Source of the DNA: Paludibacteraceae bacterium
GTDB lineage: Bacteria > Bacteroidota > Bacteroidia > Bacteroidales > Paludibacteraceae
Length of the DNA stretch: 64,000 bases
NCBI GenBank assembly: GCA_017478225.1
Contig: JAFVDX010000045.1
Coordinates: 1-64,000, forward strand
Direction: 5' to 3'
The stretch's first letter is position 1, and each line of letters starts with the position of its first letter. Below the pieces are notes generated by a model. It made no database searches. It saw nothing but the letters and a program-made list of their open reading frames with translations, and was not told the DNA's origin. Both the position numbers and the translations under genes were made by a program. Positions 17,950 through 26,100 of this stretch are shown piece by piece.

Positions 17950-17976
17950 AATAATCAGAATAATCAGAATAATCAG
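17950..17976 (+). repeat. Three perfect nonamer repeats after rfbB
   Basis: AATAATCAG repeated three times exactly, then AAT, in the 83-bp gap between the convergent rfbB and rsgA genes. Same 9-bp period as the other repeats but a different unit. Confidence 0.8.
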
Positions 17977-17996
17977 AATCCCCTTGCAAAAACTCT

Positions 17997-18959
17997 CTAA
18001 CGATATTTACTCTCCTCTATATCTCCAAGCAAGGAGAGGTAGGAGTTGAAGCGCGAGGCGGCAATAGTACCGTTCTCTACCGCCGGCAATACAGCGCAAC
18101 CCGTCTCGCCGGTATGAGTACAGTTAGAAAAACGGCAGTCTTTGCTCAGACTGAATATCTCGCGGAAATAATGCCCTACCTCATATTTATCCATATCGAA
18201 TGTTCCGAAACCTTTGATTCCCGGAGTGTCGATTATCCAACCTTTAGAAGAAGCAACAGAAGACAATTCTTGGTTGCTTCTTTTTTGTTCTTCACAGAGC
18301 GGATACATCTCAGAGAAAGTGGTTGTGTGCATACCTTTGTCGTGAACAGAGGATATCGCCGCAGTGCGTGCCACCTGCTTTCCAAGTAAGGCATTGAGCA
18401 GCGTGGATTTACCTACGCCGCTATTGCCGGAAAAAAGAGTTATCTTACCTTTCAAAAAATCAAAGACCGAAGTATCAAGGTTGGTTGCGGAAATCGCGAG
18501 CGTCTGATAACCCAATGACGCATATAAGTGGCTGATTTGGTGCAACTCTGCCTGCTCATCCTCTGAAAGCAGATCTACTTTATTAAACACTATACATACA
18601 GGAACTTGATAGGCTTGGGCAGTAGCAAGAAACCGGTCAATAAAAGTAAGAGAGGTCTGTGGGTGGCGCAGCGTTACAACAAGACAAACCAAATCTAAGT
18701 TGGCGGCAATGATATGACTTTGCTTGCTTAGATTAGTAGCGCGGCGGATGATATAGTTTTTGCGGTCTGAGATATCGGTTATCCAATTGGTGCCGTCGGT
18801 AAGTTGCTGCACCTCAACCCTATCGCCTACTGCAACAGGATTGGTAGAGCGAATACCACGAATACGAAAATTACCTTTTACATGACACACCAACTCAGCA
18901 CCATCGTCAGTTAGAACATGGTACATACTGCCTGTCGATTTAATCACTAATCCTGACAT
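17997..18959 (-). CDS. rsgA: Ribosome small-subunit biogenesis GTPase RsgA
   Basis: Circularly permuted GTPase that checks late 30S maturation. The 320-aa product has an N-terminal OB fold (~1-65), G4 FNKVD, G1 GNSGVGKS (178-185), G3 DTPG, and a C-terminal zinc knuckle CRFSNCTHTGETGC. The ATG at 18959 is chosen because the longer frame start at 19007 lies on top of the -7 box TACCTTTG (19005-19012). It is convergent with rfbB and divergent from the 140-aa protein gene. Confidence 0.93.
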   Translation of the reverse strand: MSGLVIKSTGSMYHVLTDDGAELVCHVKGNFRIRGIRSTNPVAVGDRVEVQQLTDGTNWITDISDRKNYIIRRATNLSKQSHIIAANLDLVCLVVTLRHPQTSLTFIDRFLATAQAYQVPVCIVFNKVDLLSEDEQAELHQISHLYASLGYQTLAISATNLDTSVFDFLKGKITLFSGNSGVGKSTLLNALLGKQVARTAAISSVHDKGMHTTTFSEMYPLCEEQKRSNQELSSVASSKGWIIDTPGIKGFGTFDMDKYEVGHYFREIFSLSKDCRFSNCTHTGETGCAVLPAVENGTIAASRFNSYLSLLGDIEESKYR

Positions 18960-19004
18960 ATCAATTGATTGGGCTATGAAACTTTTATGCTCACAAAAGG
19001 TGAG

Positions 19005-19012
19005 CAAAGGTA
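19005..19012 (-). promoter_or_regulatory. -7 promoter element for rsgA
   Basis: TACCTTTG on the - strand, 45 bp before the rsgA ATG. It decides against the longer start at 19007. Confidence 0.75.
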
Positions 19013-19071
19013 CGGCGAAACATTAACATACACAACACAAATCATGTATGCACCTTAGCAAAGATAATTCA

Positions 19072-19374
19072 CAAACTTTACCATCAAAGAGATAACAAGA
19101 TTCAATTTTGAGCCACTATTGGATAATTGCGAGAAATTTTGATTAATTTTGAGTAATTTTGGGTAATTTTTGACCAAACAAAAAGATGAAAAACGAAGTT
19201 TTTCATTTAATTAGTATAATTAGTAGATAATATCAATGAAAAAGAAAAACGAAGTTTTTGTTTAATTAGTATAATTCGTAGATAGAATCAATGAAAAACG
19301 AAGTTTGTTTAATTTGTTAAATTAGTAGATTAAGAAAATATAATTCGCTGATTATCTGATGCGGAAGACTTTAG
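19072..19374 (+). repeat. Three-copy intergenic element, copy A (expanded)
   Basis: Begins CAAACTTTACCATC and ends GATGCGGAAGACTTTAG, imperfect inverted ends. Inside are AGAGATAA, repeated TAATTTTG-like boxes spaced 10 bp (19141-19172), and the hairpin GAAAAACGAAGTTTTT followed by TTTAATTAG-type nonamers. A module of about 50 bp (starts at 19188, 19244, 19293) is triplicated, making this copy about twice as long as the others. The right third matches copy B closely (ATAATTCGCT, GATTATCTGATG-like, CTTTAGTTATTCT). It fills the intergenic region between rsgA and the 140-aa protein gene. Confidence 0.75.
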
Positions 19375-19572
19375 TTATTCTTTACTTTGCGAAAAAAATT
19401 CTTTTTCTCTCTGCTCAATCTGTTTAATCTGCGGACAAAAAAACACTCATCAATTTGTAGTCATTGCCTCTAAGTATTGCCAAATATCTATTAGTAGCAG
19501 CCTTGCAGGAAACAGAAACTAATAGCGTTGGTAAATTTTATATTGCCGTTCGTCAAGCGGAATAAACTGTTC
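19375..19572 (+). other. Non-coding stretch before the G-tract
   Basis: No gene seen. It contains another pair of 9-bp-spaced motifs (CTCAATCTG, TTTAATCTG near 19415-19433) and otherwise A+T-rich sequence leading to the G-run and promoters. Confidence 0.5.
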
Positions 19573-19581
19573 GGGGGGGGG
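19573..19581 (+). repeat. Homopolymer of nine G's at a promoter
   Basis: Nine consecutive G's directly abutting the -7-like box TATTTTTG (19582-19589). It is the only such G-run I noticed in the window. Homopolymeric G tracts in promoter spacers are classical slippage sites. Confidence 0.85.
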
Positions 19582-19615
19582 TATTTTTGCAGTTCGGAAT
19601 TTAGAATTAACTTTG
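19582..19615 (+). promoter_or_regulatory. Tandem -7 elements for the 140-aa protein / giant protein unit
   Basis: TATTTTTG at 19582-19589 and TAACTTTG at 19608-19615, both matching TAnnTTTG. The second gives a leader of about 100 nt. Confidence 0.6.
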
Positions 19616-19666
19616 CGCGCCTGAAAATGTGTGCAGGTGGCGTTATGTGTGTGAAGACGCCTCGTT

Positions 19667-19694
19667 GCCGAGCGGCGTGCGAGCCGCTTTCGGC
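19667..19694 (+). promoter_or_regulatory. G+C-rich hairpin in the leader
   Basis: AGCGGC-GTGCGA-GCCGCT forms a 6-bp stem, extended by GCCG/CGGC across a 2-nt bulge, 27 nt before the ATG at 19721. A second weaker hairpin (GGCGT...ACGCC, 19639-19661) precedes it. Confidence 0.5.
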
Positions 19695-19720
19695 AGCGAA
19701 AAACAAATACATTTAAGACC

Positions 19721-20143
19721 ATGAAAAGCAAGATTCTAATATCAGTATGCTTGTTCGCAGGTGTATTATCAATGAGTGGACAGGCTATTTACCAAGTTAG
19801 TAAAGACAATGTGAAGAGTTCGGGAGTTACCAGCAGTTTGGTTGCGCCCTCTGTAAGTACGCCGGAGCCTGCACTAAAGCAGCCGGCTACAATGATTAGC
19901 AGTGGTTCGTCGTATTCATCGCAGATTTATGCTATCGGTGCTCAGTCGGCATCAGGAGACTACAACCAGGTGAGTATGCGCCGAGGCAATGGCATCGGCG
20001 GCGGTGGTGTCACCCCGGGCGACCCGGGTCAGCAAGGCAACGAATCGCCTATTGGCAGCGGCATGGGATTTATGATGATGATAGCGATGTTTTTTGGTGG
20101 TTATAAAGCGTTTAGGAATAGGCTTAGAAACACCAAGAAATAG
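19721..20143 (+). CDS. Small exported protein with C-terminal membrane anchor-like tail
   Basis: A 140-aa protein not recognised as a known family. It has a signal peptide (MKSKILISVCLFAGVLSMSG), a Ser/Thr-rich body (SSGSSYSSQIYAIGAQSASG), a Gly/Pro linker (GIGGGGVTPGDPGQQG), then PIGSGMGFMMMIAMFFGGYK and a basic end (RNRLRNTKK). The P-x-G, hydrophobic helix, Arg/Lys-rich tail resembles C-terminal anchoring or sorting tails. It lies 47 bp before the giant protein gene on the same strand and shares its promoter region, suggesting a functional pair. Function unknown. Confidence 0.7.
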   Translation: MKSKILISVCLFAGVLSMSGQAIYQVSKDNVKSSGVTSSLVAPSVSTPEPALKQPATMISSGSSYSSQIYAIGAQSASGDYNQVSMRRGNGIGGGGVTPGDPGQQGNESPIGSGMGFMMMIAMFFGGYKAFRNRLRNTKK

Positions 20144-20190
20144 CATTTAAGAAGATATATATACTTTAATTGACTAAACACAACAAATAT

Positions 20191-23100
20191 ATGAAAACTA
20201 ATTTACTTAACTCGTCTGAATCTAAAGTGAGAAACAACAGTATATTATATGGTGTCAAAGAGGGCGCTGCATCGTCTGTAGTATCTGCCGTATCTGTCCC
20301 GTATGTGTCCTGTAAGTCGCTCGTAAGCCGCCTTATGCGCACCGCTGCCATCGTGGTGCTACTAATGACTGTCGGCGTAGGAGAGATGTGGGCTTCGGAT
20401 GCTTCAGGTGCCACTTTCATTTATGACAACACTAAATCTAACTGGAGTGATGTCCAACTTCTTATAGGACATAGCACATGGTCAAGCGTAGCAAAAATGA
20501 CTAATATACCCAACACTAAACTTTACTACCTCACAAATTACTCTTGGGGAGGATATACAGAGTTTTATTTTGTTACAGGTGCATCCAGTTGGGGGGATGA
20601 AGACAACAGCCCTACACATAGGAAAGATTATGTAAGTGGGTATTCTGGTAAGATGACAACCAATGTAGGTTCAAATAAATATAAATTTGTTTCTTCCGGA
20701 ACAGCAAATGGCGCAAGTGTTACCGCTACAACTATATCAGCATATTCTTCGCTAAACTTCACGCAGACATTATCAAAAGAACTCTCAACGGATGGTGGTT
20801 CTACTTATTCATCTTCTACAGCAAGTCTTGCTACATTGAATATATCATCGTATAAATTAACATCATTTACTGCTTCAACGGCAGATAATGGAACTGGTAG
20901 TTGTACTGCGGCACAGTCTGCAACTGTTACATGCACCGTATCAGATGTTACAAATGGTTATGAGTTTGTTGGATGGTATGTTGGTACAGCACAAAAATCT
21001 ACTTCTACAACATATACATATACTGCCACTGGTGCCACAACGGTCAAGGCTCGTTTCAAAGAAAAACGCTATGAAGTTAAGGTTGCGACAATCACCCCTT
21101 CGGCAGGTGGTACGGCAACGCCGACAAGTTGGACTTATATGAGTCAGGTGGCAGGTGGTGATATCACTGCAACGCCAAACACCGGTTATACTTTCTCCGG
21201 TTGGTCGATACTCTCTGGCGGTGGCGGATATTTTGGTGCTTCGGGTACTGCTACTACAAGTTCAACAGCAAGCACTAAATTCCGTCCTACAAAAAACACT
21301 TCACTCAAAGCCACCTTCACACCAAACGACTATATTGTTACTCTCGATGGTAATGGTGGCACCGGTGGTACGGCAACTGCTACATACGATGCAAGTACGC
21401 TCAAAAGTATCACCCACGCCAGCCGTGCAGGTTATTCGCTTAACGGCTACTATACAGCCTCAAGCGGTGGAAACAAGGTCATCAATGCCGACGGTTCGCT
21501 GAATAATGTGTCTGATTGGGTAAGTGGCGGTTATTGGAAAAAAGCCGCAAACAGCACGCTCTATGCTCAATGGACAGAGAATGCTGTGTATTATACCCTT
21601 AGTTTCAGTGCAGGTACAGGTATGTCAGGTAATGTTACAGTGGCTGCAAAGAACTCATCAACAAGTGATGCCATCTCTTCAGGTGCTTCATTGTTGTCAG
21701 GCACAGGCGTAACCATAACCGCCACACCTGCAACACACTATAAGTTTGTTGGTTGGTATAGCAATGCCGCTTGCACAACTCAGGTTTCAACCAACAACCC
21801 ATATACTTTCTCTATCAGCGGAAACACCACTTTGTATGCCAAAGTGGAGTATAACACCACTGCCATCACTCTCAACCGCAATGGTGGTACAGCAGGCACG
21901 GAGTCAGTAACTGCCACCTATGGTAGTACTCTGCCTTCATTCACTGCTCATACACGCACAGGCTACACGCTCAACGGCTATTACACAGCCGAAAGCGGAG
22001 GCACAAAAATCATCGAGGATAATGGTAATTTAGTTGCAAGCACCGACTATGCTGATGCATCAAGGAAATGGAAGAGCGACGCTACAACTCTTACCCTCTA
22101 TGCTCAGTGGACGGAGAAAATGACGACCGTTACTATCAACGCTTCACCTACAGGAGCAGGTACTTTCACCGTTGGCGGAAGCGCTTTCACTGAAGACAGT
22201 ACCACCACAGCAGGTGTGGCTACAAGTCGTACGGTTGTGGCAACTCCTATCAGTGACTATACCTTCTCATCATGGAGTGTCACAGACAATGCCACAGGAA
22301 CTAACTCTACCAATACTTATACGCTGAAAGGCAATGGCTCTGCAGGTACAGGTACGCTGACGGCTAACTTCACTCTTGTGCCGTGTACACTATATTATGG
22401 TGTATCAACACCACTTAACTCGCCTTCAAGCGCTGTGATGTCGTATGATATAGCAACAGGCGCATATTATAAGGATGTTACCACTAACGCCTCGCCTTAT
22501 TATTTCCGTTTCCTGCACTCAACCGGCAGTAAGCAATGGTCATACAACGGTTGGGGCAGTGGCGGGTATCCTGATGTAGTAGAAGCCGTTGCCAATGGTG
22601 ATAAGGTTGCTTGCGATACCGAAGTGCAAGGTTGGGATAATAAATCGTCAATCAAATTCACAGGACCAACAAGCAGTTCCATCCGTATCTGGTTTGATTA
22701 TCAGAACAAGGAAGCATGGATAACAGAGCCGGGATATAGTGTTACTATCAACAATGGCACCAATGGTACCGTTTCGCCCAACGGCTCAAAGACCGTAGGT
22801 GCATCGGGTATAACGATAACCGCCACACCGGCAGAAGGGTATAAGTTCGTCAGTTGGACCACAACAGGAGGAGCGCATGTGGCAAGCAGTACTTCTAAAA
22901 CCACTACTCTTACCGCCACCGCAGCAGGTACGGTAACTGCTACATACGTAGCTGCACAGAAAGTGAAACTATACTACAAGAACACCAATGGCTGGAGCAA
23001 TGTATATGCTTATCTGTGGGATGATAGCAACACCTCTGACCATAATGCCGATTGGCACGGAACAGACATAACAAGCAACACATTCTTATACAACTGCGAG

Positions 23101-26100
23101 ACCTATTATTACTATGAGTTCTATATGGACTCGCACAACTGGAACCGCATTATCTTCAATGATGGTGGTAGCAATAAGACAAGTGATATCACCTTCACAA
23201 GTGCCAATGCCAATCAGTATTATATAAACGATGCTTGGGTGGCAGAGCCGACTAACCCTTGGGCACTTCATGGTTCTTGGGACGATTGGGCAGCCGCTTC
23301 GGCTCTCACCTGCACAAGTGCCACATCGGGTTATGCAGAAGTTGCACTTGCTGCCAATCAAGACTATGAGTTTAAGTTCGTCGAGAATGGCAGTAATTGG
23401 TATGGCGCAACGACTGTTACTCAGATAACTTACAGCAACAAAGCCACTGCTCAAACGATGAACAGCACTTCGGGTAGCAACCAAACTATCCGTACCGCCT
23501 CTGCAGGTACTTATCGCTTCATTTGGGACATAACCAACAAGGAAGTAACGGTTACTTATCCTACCTCTTACACGGTTACCTACAGCGCAACGACTGTTTC
23601 AGGAACTAATGGTCAGTCGGCAGCACCAACAGCAACATACAACTCTGGTGCAGTGTCGGTTACGAGTGGCGACTATGTGCCTTCAGCAACAAGCGTTACC
23701 TTCACTGCAGCAGCAGCCAATTCAGGCTATACCTTCAATGGTTGGTACACCGCAACCACAGGTGGCACGCAGAAGTCGTCTGCCTTGAGTTATTCAGAGA
23801 CTATCAGTGCTAACACTACTCGTTATGCTCGCTATACGCAGAACACCTATTCGGTTACTCTGACCAACGAGAGCAGCACTTATGGTACTGTGAACACCAC
23901 TTCGCCCGTTACGGTAGGTCAGGCGGAAGCGGTGCAGATCAAAGCCACAGCCAATACGGGGTATAAGTTCAAAGCGTGGGTAAAGACCGCAGGCACTGGT
24001 ACAGTCAGTTACTGGACTGCAGCCGGCACAGCAGGCTCAACTGATGCCGACGGAGCCAACAAAGCCACTACATATATTAAGGTGACAGGAGCGGTAACCC
24101 TTCAAGCCACATACGAGGAATATCTTGCTACAGGATGGTATTTGGCAGGCACACTGAATGCTCAAGGTGATAGCGACCCTGGATGGGGTGATGGCAAGGT
24201 AGAATTCACCAAGCAGTCGGGATACTCTGCAGGGTCGATAGGTTATATAACCAAGACTATTGCACCCGCAGATTATGCCGATACGGATTATGTGCTGTCA
24301 GTAAAACTGGTAAATGGAGACAATTGGTATGGCAACAACGGAACCTATACCTATGCCTCAAACCATAATACTGCATGGACGATGTCAACAAGTGATGGAA
24401 ATATGAGTATTAAGGTTGATTATCCCGGCACTTACACCTTCAAAGTTGACTACACAACGCCTTCAAGTCCTAAACTGACTATCACCTTCCCTATACTCAA
24501 ACAACTGCAGATATACACCGCTGACCCTGCTCACGCTGCAGCATTAGGCAATTGGGATTTGTCGGCACCTGTGTCGAATGTGGCATCCACTACAGTATCA
24601 CTCAACGCAAACACTACTTATAAGTTCAAGATAGTCTATGACAATGTTTTCTATGGCAACAATGGCACAATGAGGACAAAAGATCATACTGATTGGACTA
24701 TGTCTTCAAGTGAAAATGATTGCCATATAACTACAAGCACAGCGGCAGACTATATCTTTAATTACAATACCTCTACTAATAAACTGACTGTAGTTTATCC
24801 GCCTGATGTAGAATGGTCGGCAGCGTCAGTTTATTCCGGCGATGCAGCCACCATCAATGTAAGTGCATGGAATCTGACATCCGGTCAGTCGCTCAAATAT
24901 GAGTTGTTTGAAGGAGCCACTGCTACAGGTACTGCTCTGCAAACAAAGAATGTTACCACATCTGCCGTAACAGATCAGACCACTTTCACAGTTACCCCAT
25001 CGTTTGGAGCGAGCGAGATAAGCAAGCAATACACTGTCAGAATCACCTTTGCAGAAAAGCAAATCACCTACACAAGTTATGTCTATCGCAAATGGGACAT
25101 TTATGTTCAGAATGGTAGAGAATGGGGTACAATGAAATACTATGCTTGGGCTGCAGGAGACCAGAAGAATGCCGACTATCCGGGCGTGGCATGCGTAAAG
25201 AAATATGAAAGTGCTTCCGATACATGCGATTGGTACACAGCAACAATAGATGGTCGCTACAGCGGCGATTCGAGCGTAAGCGGATTCTTAATAAATAATG
25301 GCGAGTCGGGCGATGCAGAACGCAAAACCACTAACCTACAGACCGACATAACGGTATATGGCGAAAACACCTATTGGTATATGTTTGCAGGTAGCGGGAA
25401 TAGTGATTTCTACCTCAGCACTGCAGCAGTTGTAGCGCCAACAGTATCAATATCAGCATCCACACAAGTAAGAAACACCTCGATAGGTGTTATAGGAAAG
25501 ATAGACAATTATGGTGGAGACTGTGTAGTACCGAAGATATATTTGGACGATGTAGAGCAAACGGTTTGTCGCATAGCAAACAATGGTGAGTTCTTTGCAG
25601 AAATCACCGGTCTGACAGCAGGCACAACACATACTCTCAAAGTAACCGCCACCAATGTGAAGGGTACCGCTCAGGCTACGCGTTCTATCACTCTTAGTAC
25701 AGGCACAAGCCGTGTTTGGGTGAAGAACTCACAAGACTGGGAAGGCGACTTGTACTGCTACTGCTGGTATATGAATGTATGCTCCGAATCAGCAACCGAA
25801 TACATTGCATGGCGCGGTCTGACAATGACCAACCTAAGCGGCACCGACTGGTTCTACTGCGACATACCATCTGACTATCCGTACTTCGCTGTTTCTTCAG
25901 ATGAATCCAATAAGCAGTCAGCAGATATGTTTATTGAAAACTGTGATTTCTTCAACATCAAGTCAACCACTACGACCAATAGTCAAAACCAAACGGTTTA
26001 CGAGACAGAATGTACAACCGGCCCTACTTACTATTATGTAGAGACCACCAAGGAAACAAGACATTTCTTGAGCAATGTAGTAAGCAGTCCAACAGAGATT

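Noticed and set aside
18960..19007. Longer rsgA start
   Set aside because: It would start on the -7 box 19005-19012 and adds residues not found in RsgA.
19072..19374. CRISPR-like array from the repeated GAAAAACGAAG modules
   Set aside because: Only three units with unequal spacing, the spacers are themselves similar, and no cas genes are present.
20170..20190. TTG start for the giant protein
   Set aside because: An ATG 21 bp downstream is in frame; the extra residues add nothing to the signal peptide.
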